64,000 bases of DNA from Asterella californica. Lineage: Eukaryota; Streptophyta; Marchantiopsida; Marchantiales; Aytoniaceae. Location of the stretch: the NCBI GenBank assembly GCA_036924285.1, contig JAYKYS010000017.1, positions 2,709,501-2,773,500 of the forward strand, read 5' to 3'. A program made the translations under genes and the position numbers. The notes beneath the pieces are model-generated. The model ran no database searches. It was given only the letters and a program-made list of their open reading frames with translations, and was not told where the DNA came from. Positions 54,970 through 64,000 of the stretch are shown here, piece by piece; position 1 is the first letter of the stretch; every line of letters begins with the position of its first letter.

Positions 54970-55357
54970 GATCTGGTTTACCTGAGCTAGAGAAGGAGGA
55001 GACCAAGGAAGTAGCTACCACTTTTTTTGCTGACACGTTATATGTTCACAAGCATGTCCTAGTTCAAGCTTACCGCATAAGACAAAAAAGCTCACAACCT
55101 CAAGCAATATTGGGTAAGTTTGCAGATTAGACACAAGGAGATACAGCGATGGCTAACAAAGCTGTCTTGAAGGGGAGGCAGATCTGGTTGGATCCTGATT
55201 TCACAATGTTACAAGCTGAAGCCAAGCGAAGGAGCTTGTGAAAGTAAAAGAGGCTCAACAACGAGAGTTCATTGCTTTCTTGAGATATGGACGTGCTGTT
55301 GTCACACAAAGGAGACGAGATGCTTCCAAATAGCAACTTTTGACCCTTAGAGTTATG
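54970..55357 (+). mobile_element. LINE-A scrap A-31, ORF1 C-terminal half
   Basis: Plus-strand ORF1 from GLPELEKEETKEVA to the stop, broken by TAG at 55128 and a 1-bp loss near 55220. It ends TAG CAA CTT TTG and the linker, and is cut right at the ORF2 ATG by a minus-strand LINE-A tail. Confidence 0.8.
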
Positions 55358-55436
55358 AATGAATGAATGAATATCAAGCTAGGAAGACCCAAAGAGTCAA
55401 AAGGCAAAAATATACAATACCAAGTCAACATGTGAG
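55358..55436 (-). mobile_element. LINE-A 3' end A-32 (79 bp)
   Basis: Tail plus the first ~60 bp of 3' UTR, inserted at GAGTTATGA; the flanking LINE-A sequences are not contiguous, so a deletion accompanied it. Confidence 0.75.
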
Positions 55437-56001
55437 CAAGGAAAGGAGCTTGGGAACGTATTGAGAAGGTTCAAAAAGTGTTCTTACAAGTAGAGCTTGG
55501 TGTAAGATGCAGAACATCATATGCTATGCTCCTTGCTGAATCTGGTTGCTTATCCATGGAAGGAGAAGCTCTTTACTTGACTATCATTTATGTCTCAAGA
55601 GTGAGATCCCTTAGAGACAAGAGATTACCTTATCAAGCTCTAAGAGCCACATTCTCATTTGGTTGGTATGCTGATGTGGTGGCTTGGTGTGGAAAATGAA
55701 ACATTTTTGAGCTTGATTTTGACCTTCCACCTATTGCTCTTCGGGAGTTGATTCAAAAATGTTTTTACATGCTATATATATGCTACATGCTACATGTTTT
55801 TCTATACACTTTTACAGATGTCAACTCTCCCACTAGGGCTTTATATTAGAGATGTAGTTTCTTGTCGTACCAATGTTCTTTTGCATTGATACGATCTCCT
55901 AGGGTTTCCTAGCCTCACATGTTGACTTAGTATTGTATTTTTTTCCACTTTTTGACTCTTTGGGTCTTCCAGGCTTGATATTCATTCATTCATTCATTCA
56001 T
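55437..56001 (+). mobile_element. LINE-A copy A-33, post-RT segment and 3' end
   Basis: Plus-strand ORF2 from RKGAWERIEKVQK to about LQKCFYMLY (open 55478-55699, then TGA for Trp), a short TATATGCTACATGCTACATG repeat at 55774-55797, then the last part of ORF2, 3' UTR and tail to 56001. Internal deletion of the CCHC region. Confidence 0.8.
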
Positions 56002-56216
56002 ATGGTCTCAACCCAAGACCAAGATGGCTTACTATCCGCAGCATGTCAATCCCATGTTGGTGTATTGTGAACAAGAGTATCTCCGAGCACCTATTTCAAT
56101 CTCTCTTCGACATATCATCGCTCAGCACCGCACTAGCTCTCATAGACTTGGCATTGAGGAAGGACGTTGGTTAAACATTGTTAGGAGTGAACGGCTTTGT
56201 AGACTTTGTGATTTAT
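56001..56216 (+). mobile_element. LINE-A scrap A-34, ORF2 C-terminal part
   Basis: Begins in the WSQPKTKMAYY segment directly after the tail of A-33 and ends at CRLCDL, where a minus-strand tail begins. Open as 64 codons (56024-56218). Confidence 0.8.
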
Positions 56217-58113
56217 GAATGAATGAGTAAATATCAAGCCCGGAAGACCCAAAGAGTCAAAAAGCAGAAACAAATACAATACAAAGTCAACATGTGAGCC
56301 TAGGAAACCCTAGGAGATCGAATCAATGCAAAAGAGCATTGGTACGACAAGAAACTATATCTCTAATATAAAGCCCTAGTGGGAGAACTGACATCTGTAA
56401 AGTGTATACAAATCACTAGCAACTATCTTATGTCTACATCTAATCTCATCATACAAGGGACATACAATGAATACATGATCCTCATCCTCTATTTGATCTA
56501 AATCAAAAAGTCTACAAAGCCGTTCACTCCTAACAATGTTTAACCAACGTCCTTCCTCAATGCCAAGTCTATGAGAGCTAGTGCGGTGCTGAGCAATGAT
56601 ATGTTGAAGAGAGATTGAAATAGGTACTCAGAGGTACTCTTGTCCATAATACACCAACATGGGATTGACATGCTGCTGATAGTAAACCATCTTGGTCTTG
56701 GGTTGAGATCATATAGCATGTAAAAATGTTTTTGAATCAACTCTCGAAGAGCAATAGGTGGAAGATCAGAATCACGCTCAAAAATGTTCCATTTTCCACA
56801 CCAAGCCACCACATCAGCATACCAACCAAATGAATGAATATCAAGCCCTGAAGACCCAAAGAGTCAAAAGGCAGAAACAAATACAATACAAAGTCAACAT
56901 GTGAGCCTAGGAAACCCTAGGAGATCGAATCAATGCAAAAGAGCATTGGTACGACAAGAAACTATATCTCTAATATAAAGCCCTAGTGGGAGAACTGACA
57001 TCTGTAAAGTGTATACAAATCACTAGCAACTATCTTATGTCTACATCTAATCTCATCATACAAGGGACATACAATGAATACATGATCCTCATCCTCTATT
57101 TGATCTAAATCAAAAAGTCTACAAAGCCGTTCACTCCTAACAATGTTTAACCAACGTCCTTCCTCAATGCCAAGTCTATGAGAGCTAGTGCGGTGCTGAG
57201 CAATGATATGTTGAAGAGAGATTGAAATAGGTACTCAGAGGTACTCTTGTCCATAATACACCAACATGGGATTGACATGCTGCTGATAGTAAACCATCTT
57301 GGTCTTGGGTTGAGATCATATAGCATGTAAAAATGTTTTTGAATCAACTCTCGAAGAGCAATAGGTGGAAGATCAGAATCACGCTCAAAAATGTTCCATT
57401 TTCCACACCAAGCCACCACATCAGCATACCAACCAAATGAATGAATATCAAGCCCTGAAGACCCAAAGAGTCAAAAGGCAGAAACAAATACAATACAAAG
57501 TCAACATGTGAGCCTAGGAAACCCTAGGAGATCGAATCAATGCAAAAGAGCATTGGTACGACAAGAAACTATATCTCTAATATAAAGCCCTAGTGGGAGA
57601 ACTGACATCTGTAAAGTGTATACAAATCACTAGCAACTATCTTATGTCTACATCTAATCTCATCATACAAGGGACATACAATGAATACATGATCCTCATC
57701 CTCTATTTGATCTAAATCAAAAAATCTACAAAGCCGTTCACTCCTAACAATGTTTAACCAACGTCCTTCCTCAATGCCAAGTCTATGAGAGCTAGTGCGG
57801 TGCAGAGCGATGATATGTTGAAAAGAGATTGAAATAGGTGGTCGGAGGTACTCTTGTTCACAATACACCAACATTGGATTGACATGCTGCTGATAGTAAG
57901 CCATCTTGGTCTTGGGTTGAGACCATATGCATGCAAAAATCTTTTCTGAATTAACTCCCGAAGAGCAATAGGTGGAAGGTCAAAATCACGCTCAAAAATG
58001 TTCCATCTTCCACACCAAGCCACCACATCAGCATACCAACCAAATGAGAATGTAGCTTTTAGAGCTTGACAAGGTAATCTCGTCTCTCTTAGGGATCTCA
58101 CTCTTCAGACATA
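56217..58113 (-). repeat. 607-bp tandem triplication of a LINE-A 3' end
   Basis: Three consecutive minus-strand copies, each a tail, 3' UTR and ~165 codons of ORF2 C-terminus. The mark TCAAGCCC falls at 56234, 56841 and 57448, exactly 607 bp apart. Units 1 and 2 are almost identical; unit 3 has several changes from about 57800 and continues farther into ORF2 (to 58113). All share variants absent elsewhere (ATCGAATCAATG, CTGTAAAGTGTATAC). The junction is CCAACCAAATGAATGAATAT. Confidence 0.88.
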
Positions 58114-58119
58114 AAGCCC

Positions 58120-58310
58120 TTCGACCCTTAGAGTTATGATGTGGAACATTCATGGGCTTACTAAGTCAAAGTACACAAGCGCTTTACCAATTTTGAACAA
58201 GGCTGATATCATCAACTTGGTGGAGACATGGGAACATGAAGAAAACAATGTACATGAGTTGGATGATTTTACTTTGATCGGCTCTACTTGGAACAAGGGC
58301 AAGCAACATA
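58120..58310 (+). mobile_element. LINE-A scrap A-36, ORF2 start
   Basis: Linker and ORF2 codons 1-58 (MMWNIHGL to KQHN) on the plus strand, truncated and followed by an ACAGACAAAT repeat (58311 and 58332) leading into monomers. Confidence 0.8.
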
Positions 58311-58330
58311 ACAGACAAATCATAAATTTC

Positions 58331-58740
58331 ACAGACAAATCTTGTTGTGATCTGAGGAAAATTGAGGCGTTGAGGTGTGTTTCTATTTCGCGGACCTGTT
58401 GGAGAGAGGAGTTGACACCCGTGGACAAAATCGATCGTCGAAGGAGCTGTGATTGTTGATTTTGAGCAAGCTTGGTACCATTGGAAAGGTCTCGGCGAGA
58501 CGCTTCCATTGAGACAAATCTTGTTACGATCTGAGGAGAATTGAGGCGTTGAGGTGTGTTTCTGTTTCACGGACCTGTTGGAGAGAGGAGTTGACACCCG
58601 TGGACAAAATCGATCGTCGAAGGAGCTGTGGTTGTTGGTTTTGAGCAAGCTTGGTACCATTGGAAAGGTCTCGGCGAGACGCTTCCATTGAGACAAATCT
58701 TGTTACGATCTGAGGAGAATTGAGGTTTTGAGGTGTGCTC
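58331..58740 (+). repeat. LINE-A monomers of copy A-37
   Basis: A little over two 179-bp units in the sense orientation, ending at the leader before the ORF1 ATG at 58773. Confidence 0.88.
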
Positions 58741-58772
58741 TTAGCTCGTTGATTTGTTAAACTAGTTCTTCG

Positions 58773-59375
58773 GTGATGATGGAGGAGATTAAACAACTTC
58801 TTCATAAGGTGTTGGCAGCGGTGGAAGAAGTATCGGTTGAAGTAGCAGATCTGCATCGAGAGCTCATAGCACATAAGAGTGAGCTTGTTTCTGTTGTGTG
58901 CGATGTTCATGCTTTGAAAAACATGCAAACTGTTGTTGCTACAACTACCAAAGAGATTTCCTCTACACTCTCAGCATCTGCTGTTTCTGCTGAGGAGAAA
59001 TCTGCGGTGGTAAATGATAATTTCAAAGAAGTAGTGGAGAAGTTGGAGATGAAGATGAAATCTTATGCTGAAGCTACCAAGGCGGCTCAAGTCTCTCTTT
59101 TTCAAGAGCAAGAGAATGAAAAGTTGAACCAACTCTCAAGGGTGAAGAATGTGAGAATATCCGGTTTACCTGAGCTAGAGAAGAAAGAGACCAAGGAAGT
59201 AGCTACCACTTTCTTTGCTCACACGTTACATGTTCACAAGCCTGTCCTAGTTCAAGCTTACCGCATAGGGCAAAAAGGCTCACAACCTCGAGCAATATTG
59301 GCTAAGTTTGCAGATCAGGCACAACGAGATAACAAAGAGACGAGATGCTTCCAAATAGTAATTTTCGACCCTTAG
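58773..59375 (+). pseudogene. LINE-A ORF1 (copy A-37), C-terminus deleted
   Basis: Coiled coil and RRM-like region intact to about residue 186 (FADQAQRD). A deletion of roughly 150 bp, at a short repeat around ACAA/GAGA, then joins the sequence to the last codons in another frame, so the DLTPLQAEAKRKEL domain is missing. The usual stop context here reads UAG UAA UUU. Loss of this domain would be expected to impair RNA binding. Confidence 0.87.
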
Positions 59376-59379
59376 AGTT

Positions 59380-62300
59380 ATGATGTGGAACATTCATGGG
59401 CTTACTAAGTCAAAGTACACAAGCGCTTTACCAATTTGGAACAAGGCTGATATCATCAACTTGGTGGAGACATGGGAACATGAAGGAAACAATATACGTG
59501 AGTTGGATGGTTTTACTTTGACCGGCTCTACTTGGAACAAGCGCAAGTAACATAAAGGACGTGGTTTTGGAGGTATTGCAACTTATGTCAGATCTTATTT
59601 GCATCAGCTTGTTGAAGTGGTTTTTCAGGATGTGGGTGGACAATATCATTGGATTCGAGTTGGTGGAGAAAGTAGATCTGCATGTTATATCGCAATCTGC
59701 TATTTTGCACCTTTGAACATGTCTATCTATCAGACTAGAGCATGTAGCACGAGCCAACCTTTCCATCGTCTTTCTATTGATGTTTTGAGATATCAAGAGA
59801 AGGACAAAGTCTTTGTGGTGGGAGATTTCAATGCTAGAGTTCACACTTGCCAATTCACACAATTCTATGCTCTTGACCATTCCCCTATTCTTGAAGAAGA
59901 TGATGATCCTACATGGTCCCGTGCCTCCTTAGATACATCCACCAATGACATGAAAGAACACTTCTTGACTTTTGGAGCAATCTGTAGTTTGAAAATTCTG
60001 AACGGTACATCCCGTTTTCCTAGCTCTAACATGAAAACATACGTCTCTACCTCTGGATCAGGCATAGTAGACTACCTCCTCTCCTCATCTCTTGATAGTT
60101 CACTCATTTCAGCATTTGAAGTTTTGGATCTACAACCTGAATCTGATCACACTCCTCTACTGTTCTCACTATCCTTGTCTAGCTCATTTGCACCTTACAA
60201 GTTGAAAGGTTTTGATGGGAGCAACACTACCTCTAGACTTCGTCTTGATCACCGGAAAAGACATCTTTATCAAACTGCTCTAGAGAATTTGATATCTATT
60301 ACACAGTGGAGCCACAATCTTGACCAACGAGATACACAATTGACGGATGTCTTGAAGAAAATTGCAACTCGGTTTTTCTCTCAACACTCAAGCAGAAAGC
60401 TCAAAGGTAACCCTTGCAATGGCTGGTTTGATGAAGAGTGCAAACTTGCTCGGTTAAAGGCTCTAGACAAGGCTTGTGACTTGGAAGCAACAACCTTGTA
60501 CAAGCAGTCGATCAAACGTAAGAAGAGAGCTTTCTTGAGAAAGAAAGGCTTGGAACTTGCTTTTGATTTTCAGAAGGATCCCAAAGCTTTTTGGAGACGT
60601 TTAGCATCTCGTCCAAGTTCACCAAGTCTTGATCCTTCAGCTTTGATGTCCTACGTTGAGCAACTTTACTTCTCTCAACATGCACCATGTATGCCACAAA
60701 GTGAAGGACTACCGCAGACCTTTTCAATGGACGAAGTACGACATCAGCTCAGTAGGCTTGCAAGTGGAAAATCTGAGGATCTAGAAGGACTTTCTGCAGA
60801 GCTACTACAATGGGGAGGTGATTCTCTCATTCCTATACTTACCAAGCTTCTGAATGATGCTGCTGTACATGGTTTCCCTAAGAGTTGGTTCATGCGCAAA
60901 GTGATTCCCATCCACAAGTCGGGCAAGAAGGATGATGTTACCAACTATAGAACTATCATGGTGGGCAACATCTTTGCCAAGTTGTATGGGAGCTTGATAG
61001 AGAGAAAACTCAGTGTTTGGGCAGAAGGATCCAATGTGAGAGCTCGTTCACAAGCAGGTTTTCGTCCTACCTTTAGCACCATTGATCATATTCTTTGTCT
61101 TCGTGTTGCTTGGTAGAAGTCAAAAGGAAATGGTAAAGCTCTCTATGCTGCTTTTATCGACTACACAAAAGCTTTTGATAGGGTACCTAGGAAGCTCTTA
61201 TGGGACAGATTTGTTGCCATTGGTGTTCCTAAAGAGATGATGGCAGCGGTTTCTAAACTCTATGAACGAGTTTATGTGAAGCTTACCTCGACACAATCAA
61301 AGGAGATCTTTAGCACTATTGGAGTCATTCAAGGTTGTCCTCTCTCTCCTACTCTGTTTGGTATCTTCATCGATGACATGGAGAAATGTCTTGCTGAATT
61401 TGGAGGAGAAGGTGTGAAGTTGGGAATCTATATCATTCAAGCATTGATTTATGCTGATGATATCATCCTTCTATCACGTGATCCTTTGAGTTTACAACGA
61501 CATTTGGATGCTCTTGAGGTCTTTTGCAACAACATGCAGATGGAAGTGAACCTTTCGAAGTCCAAAGTGATGGTGGTGGGTTCAAAAGTGCGCCATTCTT
61601 TTCTCTACAAGGGCCAAGTTTTACAACAAGTGGAGAGTTACAAGTACTTGGGCATTGACTTCTCTCATAACTACAGTTGGGCTTTGTGCATTCATAAGAG
61701 AGTTGAAGCTGGTTATAAAGCTTTGTACTCTCTTTTGAATCGTTGTCGACGTGCTCATCTCTTAGCATGGGATTTGAGAAAGTTTCTCTTCAGGAGTTTG
61801 GTTTTGCCTGTGATACTTTATGGTGTTCAAGTGTGGGGGCCTGGTGCAAGGAAAGGAGCTTGGGAACGTATCGAGAAGGTTCAAAAAGTGTTCTTACAAG
61901 TGGAGCTTGGTGTAAGATGCCAAACACCATATGCTATGCTCCTTGCTGAATCTGGTTGCTTATCCGTAGAAGCAGAAGCTCTTTACTTGACTATCATTTA
62001 TGTCTCAAGAGTGAGATCTCTTGGAGAGACGAGATTACCTTGTCAAGCTCTAAGAGCTACATTCTCATTTGGTTGGTATGCTAATGTGGTGGCTTGGTGT
62101 GGAAGATGGAACATTTTTGAGCGTGATTTTGACCTTCCACCTATTGCTCTTCGGGAGTTGATTCAGAAAAGGTTTTTACATGCTATATGGTCTCAACCCG
62201 AGACCAAGATGGCTTACTATCAGCAGCGTGTCAACTCCATGTTGGTGTATTGTGAACAAGAGTACCTCCGGACACCAATTTCAATCTCTCTTCGACATAT

Positions 62301-62577
62301 CATCGCTCAGCACCGCACTAGCTCTCATAGACTTGGCATTGAGGAAGAACGTTGGCTAAACATTGTTAGGAGTGAACGGCTTTGTAGACTTTGTGATTTA
62401 GATCAGATAGAGGATGAGGATCATGTATTCATTGTATGTCCCTTGTATGATGAGATTAGATGTAGACATAAGATAGTTGCTAGTGATTTCTATACACTTT
62501 TACAGATGTCAGCTCTCTCACTAGGGCTTTATATTAGAGATATAGTTTCTTGTCGTACCAATGCTCTTTTGCATTGA
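59380..62577 (+). pseudogene. LINE-A ORF2 (copy A-37), two nonsense codons
   Basis: Full 1066-codon span without indels. TAA at 59548-59550 (codon 57, Gln) and TAG at 61114-61116 (codon 579, Glu) are the only lesions. Endonuclease motifs GDFNAR and SDHTPLL; RT motifs FIDYTKAFD, QGCPLSPTLF and YADD; CCHC knuckle near 62380-62440 (CRLCDLDQ...HVFIVC). With copy A-1 it allows a confident consensus of the protein, since their lesions differ. Confidence 0.92.
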
Positions 62578-62691
62578 TACGATCTTCTAGGGTTTCCTAG
62601 GCTCACATGTTGACTTTGTATTGTGTTTTTTTCTGCCTTTTGATTCTTTGGGTCTTCCGGGCTTGATATTCATTCATTCATTCATTCATAA

Positions 62692-63503
62692 GTGAGTTTA
62701 AAAGAAATCCCATCTATTAAGGTGGGAATGTTGCGCAGTAGCCCCAGTGGTCGTCTTCTTGTTTGATCTGCCAGCCGTAACACTCGCTGAGTTTTTTCAA
62801 ACTTGCTGAAATCTAACGCATGTGTCGTGTCTTTTGTTATTATGTTGATTCCTGATCCGAAGTCAATTGGCACTTTCCTAATTACACAACTTGCAACCTC
62901 CACTTCCACTTCAGGAGACCTCAGGTCTTCTGACTCGATGTGAAACAGAGAAGGTAACTTTGATCTTCTTACTTTAGTTAGTTTCTTCAGTGCTTGAAGT
63001 AACAATTTCTTATAAATTTTATTCTCTTCAATCAGTTATTTGAAACTTATGTTAGCCTTCTGTGTTTCTAGTTCAGCTATTACATCACCAGTGTGGTATC
63101 GCCACAGGTTCTTTCTTGACAGGTTTCGATCGACTGTGCTCCTTCGGAACCTCTTCGTTCTTGGCCGAAGTTCTGACTTCAATGGCCGAAGCCGATCTTG
63201 AGAATGAGGGTCGCGACACGAAGTATGAAAATGTTTTGGTGCAGACGAAGTTGATCGTTCTGGGACTTCGGCCGAAGTCGTATCGGCTTCCTTTGCCGAA
63301 GTTTTTGCTCGTAGTAATTCCTTCTTCAGGAGTTCCCGAACTTCATCCGTAATATCGACTGGTGGTCTCGGAAGGTTTACACTCTCCAGTATTCCTTCTT
63401 CCTCTTCCTCAGTATCCTCCTCAACAACTGTCTTCTTCTTGGTGAGTTTCAAGCCTTGTGTGATCAGGCGCTGATTGATCATCAGACTACATCTCGAGAT
63501 CAT
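62692..63503 (-). pseudogene. Ty3/gypsy gag C-terminus and protease
   Basis: Frame 63036-63503 is a Lys/Glu-rich linker (VEEDTEEEEEG, ITDEVRELLKKELLRAK). After a stop near 63033, frame 62682-63005 holds the retropepsin: IDFGSGINIITKDTTHAL, where the usual D-S/T-G is D-F-G, then RVLRLADQTRRRPLGLLRN. The sequence stops at the LINE-A tail (62689) inside the protease end (FKLTY). The change at the active-site triad suggests an inactive enzyme. Opposite strand to the adjoining integrase fragment. Confidence 0.75.
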
Positions 63504-64000
63504 ATGACATGAGATGGATGGTTTGACGGAAAGAGTAGTTCAGACGGTGAAGAGAGGATTGCGCAAGTATGGCTTACAGAAGGGTTATTTGAAAAATTGA
63601 GATGTACGGTTACCATAGTTGGCTATGGGCTACCGTTTTAGCCAACAAGCGTCTTTGGTTTCTTTCTCACCGTATTTTCTATTGTGTGATCGAGATCCAG
63701 ATCTATCTTCGTTCATTCGTCATGATTCTGTTGAGGTGCTGAACCTTGATGACTCGGATATGTGGGTGAGACCATGTTCTCAACGAGCAGAGATATTTTA
63801 GAGAGTTATGTCTATGGCTTTTGAGAACCTAGCGATTGCTCACCATAGAGTAACATTGCAATATGCGACTATTCGAGGAAGAGGTTATCGGTCATCAATT
63901 TGCATGTATCATCCTGACGATTATATCTATCTGTAGTAGACTGCACCGATGACATTGAATGTGACCGCAAGACGCACTATTTTACGAGTGCGTGAGATGT
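63504..64000 (+). pseudogene. Ty3/gypsy integrase C-terminal region
   Basis: Plus-strand: MDGLTERVVQTVKRGLRKYG (the Glu of the integrase D,D,E triad lies in LTERV), then LAMGYRFSQQASLVSFSPYF, a linker with LDDSDMWVRPC, NLAIAHHRVTLQYATIRGRG and the start of the C-terminal chromo-like or GPY-like part (PDDYIYL...TAPMTLNVTARR). Stops replace Trp (63587-63589 TGA; TAG near 63618) and others occur near 63799 and 63934. It runs off the window edge. Confidence 0.83.

Larger units (their letters stand above)
58331..62689 (+). mobile_element. LINE-A copy A-37, near full length
   Basis: About 2.3 monomers (58331-58740), ORF1, linker, ORF2 to 62577, 3' UTR, tail 62666-62689. Its sequence is close to copy A-1 but codon 914 is GAG. 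The right flank is gypsy gag-protease sequence. No clear target-site duplication, because the 5' end abuts another LINE-A scrap. Confidence 0.92.

Noticed and set aside
59380..62577. Alternative genetic code (in-frame TAA, TAG and TGA in ORF2 copies)
   Set aside because: The stops fall at different codons in different copies, replace various residues and accompany frameshifts; this is ordinary decay. Only the ORF1-ORF2 UAG is positionally conserved for a structural reason.

Overview
This is a eukaryotic, almost certainly land-plant, nuclear repeat region. It contains no host gene that I can recognise. Practically every base belongs to retrotransposons that have inserted into one another, been truncated, inverted and locally duplicated. 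A plant source is suggested by a Ty1/copia gag-protease of plant type, plant-type Ty3/gypsy pol fragments and the modest GC content. The species cannot be fixed from the sequence; a non-flowering plant is only a guess.

The dominant element is a LINE, called LINE-A here, present in roughly forty pieces on both strands. The near-complete copy at 963-5834 (minus) gives its plan: tandem 179-bp monomers at the 5' end; ORF1 (249 aa, coiled coil plus an L1-ORF1-like RRM and C-terminal domain); a UAG stop; 21 nt; ORF2 (1065 aa, APE-type endonuclease, reverse transcriptase with YADD, C-terminal CCHC knuckle); and about 100 bp of 3' UTR ending in a (TTCA)n microsatellite instead of poly(A). ORF1 and ORF2 are in the same frame in every copy that keeps the junction. 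The stop has a tobamovirus-like readthrough context (UAG CAA UUU). A related family, LINE-B, has a sense CAG at that exact codon, so its ORF1 and ORF2 are fused. LINE-B differs in sequence and ends in an ATT/ATC-rich tail.

Layout: 1-14360, LINE-A copies nested in LINE-B with a local duplication; 14361-15555, an unknown acidic coiled-coil repeat 'C'; 15605-18215, LINE-B in inverted pieces; 18226-19155, LINE-A 3' ends and an AT-rich block; 19156-19640, gypsy gag and LTR end; 19919-21525, copia remnant; 21520-33000, LINE-A and LINE-B nests, including a full-length but decayed LINE-A at 23731-28774; 33001-38957, a head-to-head pair of LINE-A copies followed by a third copy with about 7.6 monomers; 39042-43508, LINE-B and LINE-A pieces; 43509-45360, second copy of repeat C; 45440-46872, unidentified degenerate sequence; 46873-48640, gypsy LTR, polypurine tract and integrase; 48631-50661, LINE-A pieces; 50665-51784, gypsy RT-RNase H; 51785-58310, dense LINE-A rubble including a 607-bp tandem triplication; 58331-62689, a second near-full-length LINE-A (plus strand); 62692-64000, gypsy gag-protease (minus) and integrase (plus).

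No element is fully intact. The best LINE-A copy has one nonsense codon in ORF2 and an intact ORF1. The most noteworthy observations are the apparent readthrough-type coupling of ORF1 and ORF2, the array of 179-bp 5' monomers (a promoter architecture like that of rodent L1 but unrelated in sequence), and the microsatellite tail with insertion points at TGA/ATGA-like sites, many of them inside older copies of the same element. Most features here are decayed transposon pieces; coordinates of junctions are accurate to a few bases unless stated otherwise.
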